Notes under the pieces: generated by a model
What the model was told of the DNA's origin: nothing
The model's input: only the letters and a program-made list of their open reading frames with translations
Database searches by the model: none
In this document: in pieces, positions 1 to 13,288 of the stretch
Numbering within the stretch: the stretch's first letter is position 1
Layout of the letters: each line of letters starts with the position of its first letter
Translations under genes and position numbers: made by a program
Assembly (NCBI GenBank): GCA_015227615.1
Contig: JAALGZ010000003.1
Coordinates: 806,001-870,000 of the forward strand
Direction of reading: 5' to 3'
DNA from: Labyrinthula sp. Ha
Taxonomy: Eukaryota; Sar; Bigyra; Labyrinthulida; Labyrinthulaceae
DNA length: 64,000 nt

Positions 1-648
1 ATGAGGTCTATCGAATAAACTCATCTTCTACATTTTTTTCTATTCCTACTGTCTGGATAGTTTCTTGTCCATGAGCAACTCAATTTTTCACATCATGATT
101 TTATGTTTCTTTCTCGTACTGCACTACAAGGAAACTATTTTTAAATTTTATTTTTCTAACCTTTCCTACAAAGAATTTGATACAGGCATGAATGTTTCTT
201 TTTGCATGTAGAATAAGCAGACCAGTATTCGGAGGAAGCTACAAAATATCCTCTAAATTAAATTTCCATGTTCAAGAACAAAGAAGAGAATTGATTTTTG
301 AATTTTTATGTTATTTTAAATAAAAGGATTTATACATGTACAATACAATACAATTAATACCTGGCTATTAGGAGATTTCAACATGACCTAAAGATAGAAG
401 AGAAATTATTTTATTCAGGAAAACAGGAAATAAGAATGTTTCAAACAAGAGCAAAATTTCTTATAATTTTCTGTCCTTTAAACTTATCTATTTCTATTGC
501 TCGACACTGAAAAAATCTTTTCCACCACTAGCAAAGAAAGTATATTTTGAGTCCTGAGAACATACTAATCTCCACTTTCATGTCTATCTTATTATCTCTA
601 TAATCAACAAGATTATCTATCAAAATATTATACTAGTTCTTATGTTCT
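1..648. other. AT-rich flank without a recognised gene
   Basis: Stop codons interrupt all frames and I find no RNA gene, repeat or recognisable protein fragment here. It lies downstream of the minus-strand small ORF and the methyltransferase gene. Confidence 0.5.
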
Positions 649-870
649 TCATGAAGTTGAATTCATGCTTGAAGAGGTGTTTACCAAACCTTGAAAGATC
701 ATATCTTTAGCTACTTTCTCAGCTGTTTCATTTACTCTTCTCGTCTTTATATTTATTTCATAATCTAAACACTTTGCCTCTTCTAACTTATACCGCTTAA
801 TTGAATACTTCACACCCTCTTTCTTTGGATGAATTTCATCACATCCAGTTTTTGGAAACTTTTTTTTCAT
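649..870 (-). CDS. Small basic hypothetical ORF
   Basis: This is a 73-codon minus-strand ORF rich in Lys, Glu and Arg. I do not recognise it. It begins only 8 bp after the stop codon of the methyltransferase gene and lies on the same strand. Its amino acid mix looks like real protein rather than noise: charged, with a middle section of helix-forming residues. An intron joining it to the methyltransferase was tried. The donor-like GTAAAA just after the last codon does not restore a common frame, so it is not an obvious extra exon of that gene. It could be a separate small gene, the 3' exon of something mis-joined, or chance. Confidence 0.3.
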   Translation of the reverse strand: MKKKFPKTGCDEIHPKKEGVKYSIKRYKLEEAKCLDYEINIKTRRVNETAEKVAKDMIFQGLVNTSSSMNSTS

Positions 871-878
871 TTTAATTT

Positions 879-1964
879 TTACCTGTTAAATTCTTTTAAC
901 CCAGATTTTAAAAGACGAGTTGTTTCAGGAGAAGTTCGACAGCACCCACCAAGGACTTTTACGTTATTTGTATACATTTCAGTAAGAAGTTTAACAAACT
1001 GTTTGTCAGGTGTTCCCTTTGATTCCTTCCATTCATGTTTTTCTGCATCATATTCTTCTCCTTTATTTGGGTAACAAATTAAATTAATTTTTGATTTACA
1101 CTCTAAAGACAAAAGATCTTGATTCAACTTTTCATTATCCTTCTTAAGTAAAGAGAGACATTTTTTTGCATCCTCTGGTTTTGAACAGTTTACTCCAATA
1201 CCCACAAATCCACGATTAGTTAAATTCTGACCTTGTTCTTTTAAATAACTCAGTTTTTCAATATATAATGAAGACAGGTTAGAAAAAACTTCAATGATAT
1301 TTTCACCACTTGAAAGCCTAAACTCATCCTGAATGCTTAACACAATCATAAAAGGTAACGCTTCGTAAACTTCTCTCTTCATCATAAGATCCAAAATCAC
1401 TCTAGCTTCTGATAAAACAGGAACAGTTTCAAAAGCTAAGACATCTATTTTTTTCAACTCAGACCCATCTTTTTGAAGATTTACCAAGTGTTTAATTCTT
1501 GGCATATAAAATTCTTCAAACACTTTTGGTGTGGTTAAATCTCCATATTCACCTGTATATTCTGATCCATCAGCTCTACTTGCACCAAAATTACCTAAGG
1601 ATGCACAAACTAGTGTGCTTAACTTACACTCTTGAATACTTTGATTTGCAAGTTTTACACTTAATTCCAATAGTTCTTCAACAGATTGTTGTTCTGTTTC
1701 TGGAACAGTTGTTTCGGAATCATAGTATTTTTTCAAGGCTGGGGTGCTCAGTTGGTAAGAGTTCGTTATGATAACATCTGCTCCAGCTTCTATATATGCT
1801 TTATGTACTTTTTTCGTTATTTCCTGGCCTTCTTTATCCAAAAGTAAAGACGAGGACCACAGAGAAGAGACAATACTTCTATATTTCTCAACTTCAGTAG
1901 CAAATCCTCCGTCTAGTAGTAGAAAACCTTGATTATCAACTATATTGTTAATATTACTTCTCAT
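879..1964 (-). CDS. Homocysteine S-methyltransferase
   Basis: This intronless 361-residue protein matches the usual length of the Pfam S-methyl_trans family. These enzymes move a methyl group from S-methylmethionine, S-adenosylmethionine or a related donor to homocysteine to make methionine, probably in the cytosol. The zinc site is complete: a Cys in GVNCS (about residue 260) and the double Cys in GGCCRT (about 341-342). The N-terminal LDGG motif, the WSSSLLLD segment, the AGAD-ITNSYQ stretch (about 60-72) and the YPN-GE-YD motif (about 298-305) are also in place. The ATG follows an A-rich leader (ATTAAAAATG) and the first conserved motif comes soon after, which supports this start. A small ORF follows 8 bp downstream on the same strand. 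The methyl donor cannot be read from sequence. Confidence 0.94.
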   Translation of the reverse strand: MRSNINNIVDNQGFLLLDGGFATEVEKYRSIVSSLWSSSLLLDKEGQEITKKVHKAYIEAGADVIITNSYQLSTPALKKYYDSETTVPETEQQSVEELLELSVKLANQSIQECKLSTLVCASLGNFGASRADGSEYTGEYGDLTTPKVFEEFYMPRIKHLVNLQKDGSELKKIDVLAFETVPVLSEARVILDLMMKREVYEALPFMIVLSIQDEFRLSSGENIIEVFSNLSSLYIEKLSYLKEQGQNLTNRGFVGIGVNCSKPEDAKKCLSLLKKDNEKLNQDLLSLECKSKINLICYPNKGEEYDAEKHEWKESKGTPDKQFVKLLTEMYTNNVKVLGGCCRTSPETTRLLKSGLKEFNR

Positions 1965-4900
1965 TTTTAATATCCCTTAGGTTAATTGATGGTTTGTTTT
2001 GTATCCAGTTATTCTAACTTTGGTTCTTTCACGTTTTTCTCTTTACTTGGAGAGTAGATATTTGCTTATTGAGTGATGACGTGGCAGAACAAAGAATTTA
2101 AAAACAATATAATCGAAAAGTTGTGTTTGTAAAATTGTAACTTGAGAACCTTTGTTTAAACTCACTTGAAGTGGGTTCTTGATAGGTTGTTCTTGATAGG
2201 TATTTTGCTTTTATTACTTGAAGAAGTTTTTTATTTATTTATTTATAGATTTTGGGTTTCTGGAGCATTTATTGCTTCCTGATACAAAATCATTGTCATT
2301 AGCTGTTTTAAGCGAGATAACCCAACACATGTTCTAAAAATAAAGGGAACTGTGTGATCATGTTGTTCCTCGTATTTTAAATTAATTTTCTTCAACGTTT
2401 CCTAGTATCTTTTTTTGCGACTATACTCATTCCGAAGGCAAATTGTTTAGGATTGGCAACAAGCTTCGGTAGCACCATTTGTCCCCGTAGCACATTCCCC
2501 TGCATCAAAATTTTTAGTACCTGAAAGGGTATATCCTATTAAGTTCTTCTATTAATATAGTGTGGATTAAAAGTCAATCCCTCTGGCCTAAGGAGATTAG
2601 GCTAAATTAAATCTTGAGGCTCGAATAATAATTAATGCAAAATCTAAAACCCTTCAATCCTTTCAAGACAATTGAAAAGATGAATATTTGGCATAATCTT
2701 ATATATCAGCTGGCAATTGTTATTTATTTTAGTCTGGATTCTTAACTGCCAGTAAGAGTTATTGAATTCTTTGTAAAAAACAATAGAGTTCAATCTAAAA
2801 TAGTACCTATTCTACGCTTGTTTAGCGGTATGCCAAAAAAAATGGGGACAGTGCAATTAGAAAGGACCGTACTCACATTGATTTGCTTGAATACATTAAA
2901 TACTGCTTTGGTATAATAGATTGTACTATAAGATCATTAAGAGACATATCCTACAGTATTAGTGATTTTGCCTTTGTGCCAATACTTATGCTTCAATTAG
3001 AAACGTTATTAAATCTATGGGATAACAGTTAAATGTCTATTCACTTTTGGTCCTATAAAATATAAAAGACGGGGTTTCCGTAACAATATTTACCATGATA
3101 GGGTGCCGTGAGCCTAGACCTTGTTTGAAACCTATATTGCTGTCATTAGCGCTTCAGGTGTATCTCAAGCGCTTTATTTGAAATGAAGAAGTACAACCAC
3201 TAGAATAATTAACAGGCTGCGCCTTTTTGTCGGATAGTTACATATTGGAAAGGTAAGAAACACAACATTGCCTTAGACTGGTACTTTTATTGAGACTTAC
3301 AGCAGCCATTAACCCACGACCTTATCCTCTTGTGATTGAATTAAGAAAATGACTGGGTATAGCATTTGCTACTGTTTAATACAGGTTTCCTGTTTATTGA
3401 AGTTATGAGTACTAATTTAGATCTTTATATTTTTCTCTAAGAGTAAATCTTATTATGAATTTGGAGTGGGTCCTCATATCAAAGAAATGGTTGTTATAAC
3501 AGGGTCTTGCTTATTATTGGAAATAAATGCAAATAATGAACAAAGGCGATACACCTTTACTCAAACTTGAAATCATTATCGGTACTAAGAGTAGCATCTC
3601 ATATGCTTGGGCTATACTGTGGAAGAATTATGTAAACTATATTAAACTGAACGGGCAACGTGTTGTTATATCTAGTTTGGGGGGGGTAGAAAAGGTAAAG
3701 TAAAAGGAACTTGTTGTGCTATCACCTATCTGAAAATTTACTTCATGCAGATATATTTCTGAAGGTATTCTGATATGAGGTTTGTCGATATTTTTTTCTT
3801 TCACGGCTCTAAGAGCCCTTTTCTGGAAACAAGATTTATTTTAGGTACCAAATATTTTTGTGTATACTATTCTAAATTAACTCATAGTTGCCTCCATCCT
3901 CACATTCTGACATCCCTGTTAAGAGTATATTTTATCCTTTAGATATTATAGGAATAATAGAACGGTTTCTCTTTTAAAGCATTAAACGCTTAAGCTTTTT
4001 AATGTCATCACATTATGAATGATTTCATTTATCTGCAGCGCTGTGTATGTACCGTTGTAATATGCTTTTTGTTTTTTTCCAAAAGAAATAACATACATAT
4101 ATATGTTAATAACTCTGAATGGTTTGAAAATTTATTGAAAGTTAGGTATGGCAATATGTTGCTTAAGAGAGCCCAACCAAACAGACATGAAAAAAGGTTA
4201 ATTTTGTTTGTATTGACTACATATGCCCCTTCTGGAAAAGTTAGAGGAATATAGACAGTTTATCTTAATAGCAACAAATACATTGCTATGAGTATGTCAC
4301 AGATAAATTTCTTAAGAAATATCCTTCTTATAGTTCTCAGTTATTTCTTATGGTTTTCAAGTAAAGGAAACTCATTATACTAAGAGATTTAGAAACACTG
4401 TGAACGTTAATATGTCCGAAGTACGCAAATCGTGATCTCTTGGTTAGGGACCGGGTTGAGTTTAAAATAAATTTGACTGTTATAAGCAGAACTGTGCCAG
4501 GTTACACTAGAAATAACATAAATCAAGATTTTGATCATCTACATAAAATGAGACGAAACACCATATAATCAACTTGGTTGCATAGGAAACATAAATTTGG
4601 GAAATATATCTGCGATGGCTTCTTGCGTTACCGCAAACCGATGGCGGTTTGTTTTGTAACAGCTAATGACAAAAAACAGTTCAACTAAAAGACACCAGAC
4701 ATTACGTCTCGCCCGATATTTTCCATCTAATCCATAATTGTGAATAGTTTCTGCGTCCATTAAAAAGTTGTTCTCTACCAAAAAATTACTACAGCAATTT
4801 TTAATTTCTTTATTTGGATACGTTGCAACGGCTAGCATCAAATTACAGCGACATATAGTTGAATTAGCTTACATTGCACTCAATAATCACGACTGAATAA

Positions 4901-6960
4901 AAATGAGATTACTCGGGTTTCCTTTGATACTTCGAGATATCTATTTGTCTGTTGAGTTAGTTCTGCCTTTAGCATTAACAAGGAAATTAATAACATTAGT
5001 CTCATATATATAGTGAAGGTTAAGGCGTCGACATATTTCTTAGAAATGTGCGCGAAATGTAAGCGAGTCAAACAAATCAAATGTTTCGAAGCCAATAAAA
5101 ATAATCATATAAGAGTCTCTTATATGGAGAAAATATATTATGCCTAATCGCTTTTTAAATGAAACCGAGAAGATAAAATAGGTCAAGGCAGTGGTAAGAG
5201 GACTATGACATTAAATAATTTACTACAAAGAAACCAAACATAATGCCGGCTGAAAAAGGTTATATTATTTCTTGGAACATACTCGGAGGTTTGAAATTCT
5301 TCGGTATTAAAAGAAAAGCTCATTAAACCTTAAAGTAGTTTAACAGATTTAACCATGTTCGAGCATAGAACAAGGTAAACGGCTTGAATTAATTTTTGGA
5401 ATAATGCTAATGTAAAGTATATTTAATAGGCCTCATTTGTCAGACTATAGCTGAAAAATAATTCTTTTAAGAAATACTTAGCATATAAATAAATATTGAC
5501 ATTATATTTACTCTTACGATCATGAATAGAAATTAAGAAAGAAATTTCAGAATTCCGACCCATATATCTGGTATTCCCTCAGAGAGAGAAAAAAAGAGAA
5601 AATCTATGGATCCCTCCATTCATCGTGGTAGAGAATTTTATTCAACAAAACCCTCTTTCTATTGCTAACTATAATAAATGAAACAGGTCTTCAAAATGTC
5701 ACTGATATTTACTCATTGTTTCTTGTTGCTTTCTCAAGTTTTTAGGTGACTATACCGCAAGAGAATATACACATTTACACAGTTATTGTTAGAGTATTTT
5801 CCTTTTTATTGTACCAGATTTATTTAAATATTTTCTTTGCGTTCAATCTTGTTGCGGCTGAGTTTCATTACCCTGATATAAAAGACGAGCCGCATTACAA
5901 ACCAGGATTCGAATACCATTTTTACTACGAAAGCAATACTAATTGAACGCTTGGATCGTAGAAAAGTAGAATCTTTGGTATTCAGAGAATCATAAGATCA
6001 AAAACTCCCAATGAATAATCTGGCTGATATTAAAAGAGGTTTGCCCTTAAAGTCTTACCAAAATTTGAAATGTATCTTTTCAAGGGGTGAATTCTTCCTA
6101 ACAGAAGCCTTGTCTGCTATGTCAAACTTAAAAAATATAGTTCACATTGCTTTCTAAAACTTTGCTTCCCAGCTTTGTTGGTATAATTTCTTGCGAAATA
6201 TACTTGTAGTAGTTTGTAATTACTTGAGTTTATTTGTTAGAAATAAAGGTATACTAAATAATATTCAAGTAACTAGTTGGTAGTATTTGCAGCAGCTACA
6301 TCATATATCTTGGCTCTCGGGGTGAAAATCCCTTAGCAACGGTTTATTATTTAGGATAGCCAATTAATTACTCGCAGTGCTGATCTGCTATAATTTTATT
6401 TGGATACTTTTTATTTAATAAAAGTTATTATAACCGCTCAGCACAGGTGTTCTAATCCCGGTAGTTTGCTGGATATCCTAAGAATACATCCTCCTTTTCC
6501 ATCCTAACATTGCAGCTCAGCAGCCCGACTTATATATCAACAGTCTATATATTGACTCCAACAGCTCTATATACATTCTCGTACAGACAGAGGTGAGGTG
6601 CCTTGTTGTCATTTTCAATGCTCTCTCCAAAATTTACCATTGCTTTTTTATCCCCGTAACTCTCCAAAAATGAAATGTTCTCACTCACCTTAGATATGCA
6701 GTTAAGAACTTAGGTGAACTAAGATTAGACAATACTGTATGATATAAATATTTCTTTCATCCTTAAGATAGAACAACAACCAACATGACAGAACACATTT
6801 TCTAATTACCAAGGCAAACAGCACTAATGAACTCTCGTAGTAATAAAGGTTCCTTAGCATCAAAATACCCAAAACTAAATATAGTTTAAAACAATATATT
6901 TGATTGAATTAAACTAAGTTTGCAATGCTATGTATCTATACATATATGTATCTCAAAAAT
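1965..6960. other. Gene-poor tract, probable decayed sequence
   Basis: About 5 kb with dense stops in all frames. Short protein-like runs exist: one of about 55 codons on the plus strand near 2,860-3,030 next to an A8 run, and others around 4,140-4,250 and 5,820-5,945. None could be assigned to a family. A G8 run lies near 3,678. No tRNA or clear repeat was seen. The simplest reading is old mobile-element or pseudogene debris. Confidence 0.4.
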
Positions 6961-8057
6961 CTATACTACTAAATCCTGCTTATCCTGATCCTTATTTTCA
7001 GTTGTATCACTCGCAACTTGAGCACTCTCATCCCCATTACAATTATACTTTGCCCTGGAAACCAAAATCATTAACCCATGAATAATATATACAACTACCA
7101 AAAGACCCAACAAAAAAGGAACCATAATATCTGTGTCCTGGTCAAAAAAACTATACATTGAACACATTGTATCCCCATTCCAAAATCGGATCAAAAGGTA
7201 AATTCCATGAAATAAAGCATATGCACCAACTACCAAGTATGTGTATAACACATGTGCATTAACAACATGTACGTTCGTGAACGAAAAGTCAATTAAAAGA
7301 AACAGGCAGTTTAATCCATGCACAAAATAACTTCTTAGCGTTAACAGAAAGCCTGCCTGTCCTGTGGGGTTCAAAGTAGGGTACAAATAACCCCAAGAAA
7401 GTGCTGTAATCATGATGGCAAGGTTCACTTCTATTGTAAATAGAGAATGAGCAACACGTTCAATTCGATCGTAGCCTATAATATCTTCTCTAGGTTTGAA
7501 TGTAGCTGGAAAGTTGTGTCTTAGTGAAATATATGACGAAACAAAAAAGTAGATTGTAAACAAAGACCAACTCCAATAAGTGAAAAATCTCATTTGATCA
7601 AATCCAAAGGTAATCATGTTATGCAAGTAGATTACAATTCCAATGAATGCCATTGCTAACCTGTACACGAGTAAAGCCATCGAAGGAAGATTTCCTCCAT
7701 CAGAAAACCTGCTGCCAAGTTTAGGATAAGACGTGTCTTTTGGATTGTTCAATCTGTAAATTCCATAAACTGATCCAAGAACAAGCAAAAATGGGATCAA
7801 AATTGCCAATACTAAAAGTAAGAAAAAGTAGTTTAAGTACTTTGATTATAAGTTTGTGGTTCTTGTCTGATTTCACAAAAGTCTCCAGTATAGCCACACT
7901 TACAAACACAAGACGCGCCAAATTGACCACTCACAAAACATTCTTCAAAGCCTTCAGGAGAACAAGTTTCATTCAAAGCATCTTCTACTGAACTTAGGCT
8001 TGAGTCAAGGATGTCACAGTTTTCTCCTTCAAAACCACAAGGACATTCTTGAGCCAT
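6961..8057 (-). CDS. EGF-like/seven-TM protein of the rolling stone (Rost) type
   Basis: Two exons, 8057-7841 and 7811-6961, are joined across a 29-nt intron (GTACTT...TTTTAG, 7840-7812) that restores frame exactly (AAT CAA A|TA TTG), giving 355 residues. The N-terminus has two EGF-like Cys clusters, CPCGFEGENC and CVCKCGYTGDFC. About seven hydrophobic helices follow, with a YWSWSLFTIYF motif and a HGLN motif. These resemble the Rost and FAR-17a/AIG1 families of multi-pass proteins, named after a Drosophila myoblast-fusion protein. The C-tail is polar and acidic. No cleavable signal peptide is visible, so the first membrane helix probably exports the EGF part. I chose the ATG at 8057 because it follows an A-rich leader. 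An in-frame ATG at 8111 would add 18 residues. The family call is from motifs only. Confidence 0.7.
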
Positions 8058-8393
8058 TTTTCTTTGTTTAAGTTTGGTTTGACTTTGGAGATACTCAGAG
8101 TGGGAAAACAAAGTTTATTTTTTCTTATAACGCTGCAGTTTTATCTAACTTCTCTAACGAAAAGTTTTTTGTGTAGTGAATATACTTTTGGTACTGGGAA
8201 CTAAACGGTAAAAAAACATACGAAAAATGGGACCTAGGAAATCATTAGTCTTTTTTGCCACGTCATATAGGCAACTCAGAAGTTCCCAAAAAAATATGAA
8301 TAACCTCGGACGTTAGACTTGTTAAAACTCATCTTAGAAACTAAACTAACTAAATAAAACCAATGACTGTTTTCTATGGGATATTCTCCATAA

Positions 8394-9414
8394 TCAATCT
8401 GTGACTTCCTCTTCTTCTGTTTCATCAGACTCATCTCTTGGAGCTAGGACGAACCCAATAGAGTTAATTGTTTCAGATTCATGACCAAAGAAACCTTTGA
8501 GCTTAAGATCATTTTGTCCAGTATTTGCTTCACTATCGTTTATAAGAATAACTAATTCTCCATCTTGAACTCCAGTCTGAAAAAAATCAGTGCGCCCATC
8601 GACAAAGCTAAATCCAATTTGGTTTACTGCATTGGAATCTGTGGAAACAACTGCTGCTAGAAAAGCAATGGCAGGGGGATCTTGATAATCGTAGATACTA
8701 CTCGCTTCATCTGTTGAAAACTCACACGTTTCGCATCTTCCAATGGTTTGAGAATGTCCACCTAAAAAAATAATTTCTTCAGTAGATATATATACTCTCA
8801 TAAACAACTGTTAAACATGAAATAGGTGTTTCTAAACATGAAATCAGCAACCGAATATTCGAGTTTTCTGGGTCCCGAACTTGATAAAAATCTCCATTTG
8901 AAGGATCCCCAAACTCAATTACGCCAGTCTCATGCTGTTGTGCCGCGAACTCGCCAGGAAAGAAAATGGGCTCAGTTTGAACCTGAGTCTGACTTTCTTC
9001 CTCCTCCTCATCAGCCACCATGGTCCCAAGTACAATAATAATTATGAGCATCGAGAGAAACAAAAGTGTGCAGAAGGCGTACCGAAGTTTTTGTTTTTGT
9101 GTAAGCTCATTATAATCATATTTTATATCCTCATATCTGTCATCAATTTTTTCAAGAATATCAAGTTCTTTTAGATTAGCAACACTATCAGAAACATGAG
9201 TTCGAAAAGACTGCATTCTTTCTGTCATTGATTTCCGCGGTCTTCGCTTTGTCTCTTCAGATTGTGTTTTTTCACTAAATTGCACTTCACTAAAGGCAAT
9301 ATCATCTATATTGGCACTAAGTTCTTGGATTTCCCTTTCATCTGTCATATGAACGCCATCCAATGGCGCGGGAGCAATCTCTTCTTCAACAGGAGTAGTA
9401 TTCATGTTTAACAC
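8394..9414 (-). CDS. Type II membrane protein with jacalin-like ectodomain
   Basis: Two exons, 9414-8796 and 8761-8394, are separated by a 34-nt intron (GTATAT...TTTTAG, 8795-8762). The splice gives GAG A|GT GGA in frame and about 328 residues. An acidic and basic cytoplasmic head (residues 1-111) is followed by one strongly hydrophobic helix (about 112-133, including LIIIIVLG). An acidic stalk and an extracellular domain with four Cys near the exon junction follow. The C-terminal part (about 235-320) contains IGFSFVDG and, later, GFFGHESETINSIGF. This is the G-x-x-G-x-x-I-x-x-I-G-F pattern of jacalin-related lectins and zymogen-granule proteins. Sugar binding is inference. The fold call is tentative because the N-terminal part of the ectodomain is not recognisable. 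A second in-frame ATG lies at 9405. The EGF/7-TM gene is about 340 bp downstream on the same strand. Confidence 0.72.
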
Positions 9415-12400
9415 CTTAGAATTTGGTATTGTTCTGGTTGGCGGTTTTTTTGGGCAATTGTAGCAAGATTAGTGATACCAGTTCAATTTGAAGAAAGCAA
9501 ACATGGTGAAAAAAAATATATAGCAATTATTCTCTCTATATCTTATATCTAGTAAAACAAATTATGTTATGTGATATTAATTCCCATGTTTATCTATATT
9601 TACTTGGTTATGTATTATACCGAATACAAATCCTCATAGGTATCTCAAAGAACAAGTGTCAAAGGAAAATTGTAGCGACGCAAGAAGGGATAAGAGTTCC
9701 TCACAAGCTACAACTTTTAAAAGCTGAAAAAGTTTCTAGCATGTTGAAGGTAAACTAAAAATTGAGATGGCCTAAGAATTAAATTTAAACTTTTGAGTTT
9801 GAAGAAACTATAGAATTAAGGATTAGATGTTTCGTTCTTTGCTAAAGCTACTACTAGTGAACACGTACGAGTCACTGAGTTAGACAATCAAAGGTCTCTA
9901 ACTATTGAACCCATCTTATTTATCCATGTTTTTATAAAGCGTAAAATGTGGCAAGAATATGTATTTCAAAGGTAAGTTTCCAATAATAGTAGGCTTAATA
10001 CCTGGCTTTAGATAGGATTAATGCGTTTCTCGAGGAGTAACCCTAAGACAAAAATCATACTTTTTCAATATATTTTAACCCTTCCAGTGCCTGCAGGATG
10101 TGATAAAATAATTCACGTCAACTCACAAATTGTCATCAGTGCTTCTTAGATGTTGCTTAAAGCGTGTTTTCTTTGGCAAGTTTATTGTTTTTTTTGTTAC
10201 TAGTTCCAGGGTTATTCATCTTAGATGCGTATGTATGGTGGTTTCCATAAATGGTCCAATAAGTCTAGGCTCCTTTAGTATGATAAGAGGGCTTTTTTAT
10301 CTGTAAACACCCCCTGCAAATCCCTCTTTCAAGCAATTATTCTTCGGTAATTGACTTTTTCATTCCATATACCTCAAATCTGGCCTTAGGTTCCAAATAC
10401 CTAGGAGTCTGATAACTTCTTGCATTTTATTGCAAATTTCAGCTTTGAATCTATTTATATTTAGGCAGTTACAGCTTAAACCAGATAAACACATATTCAA
10501 ATTTCATAATTAAAACTAAAAACCACTATTTTTATTACTTTTTTTTTCTTCGTGAGTTATCCATTCTCATTCACAGTTGCGGGATATACTAGAAGCAATG
10601 GCAGATATAACTAGCTGGGTTATTGACCGTGTTATGATTTCTTTGCATCTATTTTGGAGTGTGATTAATATGTTCTTTCCTTTTTTATGTATAGGTTTTC
10701 TTCTTACTTTTCGTCCAAAAATATTTGTACGCCCTCTTGGCGATTGTTAATTCTTAAGCAAAATATTCACACCAATTGTTTTAATGTGATTATAGGCGCA
10801 GTGGCACCATTTTATAATGTCCAATATTAGTTGAAAAGTTATGCTGTGATATGGCTGAATAATGTGTTTGCATTGGCTCTCTCTCATCAATCACATGTAA
10901 AGGTAGTTGGTGCTGTTTTACACTCCCTGAGATTTTCTTAATACACTTATTATGCCTATGGGGGTAATTGAACTTATATCAAAGTACAAAGGAGCTAGGT
11001 TTTACGCGTAGGCCTCCTTTGTAGTTTCTAAGGGCCTATGCCCCAAATTATGGCACGTAACGCGATAGCTTGCATAAATAGGTTTGTGCAGATACTCGGC
11101 ATATGAATTTTCAAAGGATGTTCTTTATCCCTCGTTATTACAGATCCAAATAAATCTAAACCCTGTCTGAAATGCTACCCCCATACACGAAAGTTAATCA
11201 GTCATCAAATTTAGATTTTACGTAATTGTATAGTGCACATATGTAATTTTGTGGAGTTAACTAACTTGTCCGTATCAATAAAAACAACTCAATAAAAAAC
11301 TAAGCTGCAATTATATCGATAAATTTAGAGTTCCCTGAAGGAAAATACCTCTCCGATGGGATCTAAGAACATATTTAGATCAAAGTTCATGAGCAAGTGA
11401 AAAACAATTATTCTAAAGGAAACCATAACTTTAGTACATTTTAAATGCGGTAACTCACGCAGGTTAAGTAACAAATCAATATGCTTAATCGACTTAAGAT
11501 AGTGTATAAGGTGAAAAAGTTTAATAATAGTTTTTTTGCAAATTTAAGACAAGTTGGTTTAAATGAATTATCTCTCTGACATATAGGATTCAAACTACAT
11601 CAAATAGCCTGGTCTTAACCATGTAGCCAGCTGTTGACAAAATGCAAATGTATCAATTCTTGGGACGCTTTAAGGCACTTCGAATATAAGGATTTATGTT
11701 GTTCTGAGTTTCCATGCTTAATTTTCCTTTCACTGTTGAACTATTGTTCCTTCAATTACTCTACTTGATATTTGTTTTAATATTCTCTTGTGTCCTACTC
11801 TTCACAGGAATGTTGCCGTGAATAAGTGCAGAGAAGATGATTTCGTATGTTAACTATATTTGCATAGCTATTTTTTTATATGTATCTTTGAATACTAATT
11901 TCACAGTAGGTTGAACTATCTTATTTTGCCTTTTTGATCCCTCATGGCTGTGTACACCTTGAAGTTCAAACCGTATCCACCATAATATGATAATAATGTA
12001 TTATCTTTGGAACAAGCTTACTGTCATCAAAGCTGGAGAGCTCCAGATCAACTGTTTAAGCATTAAGAAGCTTTTTTCATTCTATTGATATGTTGTTGTT
12101 TCAGTAATTCTTCTTACTGCATTCAGATATTAATCGAATTTAGGGAAAGACTTCCCTTTTTCCTTATGGTTGTTCTCTGCAGGTGCTAAGAATAAAAATC
12201 TCCGCAAATATACTTCTGAAGTAGAGCTTTAGCAGACTGAACAACTTTGTATTAACTGAGCTATTTTGCTTATTGCATAATATCTCCAATCCTAAGAGCT
12301 GAAGAATTCTTTTCTAAGCTATCTATTCGTCATTTTGTCACTCTCCCTATTTCCGTAACGCAATATCACCAAAACTTTGGTTGACTCCGCGTTTTTTAGT

Positions 12401-13204
12401 AAGATAGTGACCTTAAGCTCTGTTTATTTCTTTGTGAAGTTTGAGTGTACTAATTAGCAAAAAAGTATGTGTTGAAAGGCGTTAATGATGCGCATCTAGT
12501 AGCCACTAGACCATATTTAGTTTCCCTGATACCACCAGGGCCACCATAATGTCCCTGAGAATATTTAGCGACAGAAAATGCATCGTATCACCAGCATTAC
12601 TTGTAATAGAAAGTTCTGTTAGATCTGTAGAGTTGCTTAGAGTAGATAATCATGAAGTTAGAACTCTTAGGGAAAAAAATAAGCTTCCTGTTACTAGAGT
12701 GCCTTAGTAAACTCTATTGGTAAAGAGAGCAACCAAAAACAACAGGCCTCTTCAGGGCCTATCCAATAGTATCTTCATGCTCAGGGAATATAACATTAGA
12801 GTGTCGGCTTTAATGGTGCTCTATTGGTAACACCAAGGCAAGTACTCAAAATAGTACTAGCGTTAGAGTATCCACTCCCATCTTGGGATTTCTAAATAAA
12901 TATTTTTACGCTAGACTGATAACATATTAAAACACGCAAATTGAATTTGAAACGCTAAACAGAATATTATAACTGATATTACCCTGTATCTTCTTCAAAG
13001 TGAGACAAAGTCTCGTTTCTAATTATATGCCTATCATCTTCCAATCTTTTCCTATTTCTCAATGTGGAATATCACTGCTTGACCTCTTTCTATTCATTCT
13101 CATCGCCCAAAAAAGTTATTTTTCGTCAATTATTTTACTTGAAGACTGTGATATATTTATTCACAATAATAGATATATTATTATTTTGGGTAATTGTATA
13201 ATTC
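9415..13204. other. Gene-poor tract, probable decayed sequence
   Basis: About 3.8 kb without a supportable gene. Short protein-like shreds and a small direct repeat (CTCTATTGGTAA near 12,713 and again near 12,824) occur around 12.5-12.9 kb. I could not assign a family and saw no RNA gene. Confidence 0.4.
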
Positions 13205-13288
13205 GAACATGGGAATGGATTCGGTAATAATTAGTATAAATTTATTCCCAAAATATCTCCTTAAAAAATGGCCAAAACAAATTAAAAA

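Noticed and set aside
853-880. A 24-25 nt intron joining the methyltransferase to the small downstream ORF
   Set aside because: Splicing at the donor-like GTAAAA does not keep the downstream frame; it runs into a stop.
2445-2505. GCTTCGGTAGCACC resembling the 5' stem of U6 snRNA
   Set aside because: The ACAGAGA box and downstream U6 sequence are missing.
6425-6480. Possible tRNA T-arm (GGTGTTCTAATCC)
   Set aside because: No matching acceptor, D-arm or anticodon arm at the right distances on either strand.
12470-12900. Possible LTR-retroelement fossil
   Set aside because: Protein-like shreds and short repeats are present, but no family-defining motif or paired terminal repeats were seen.
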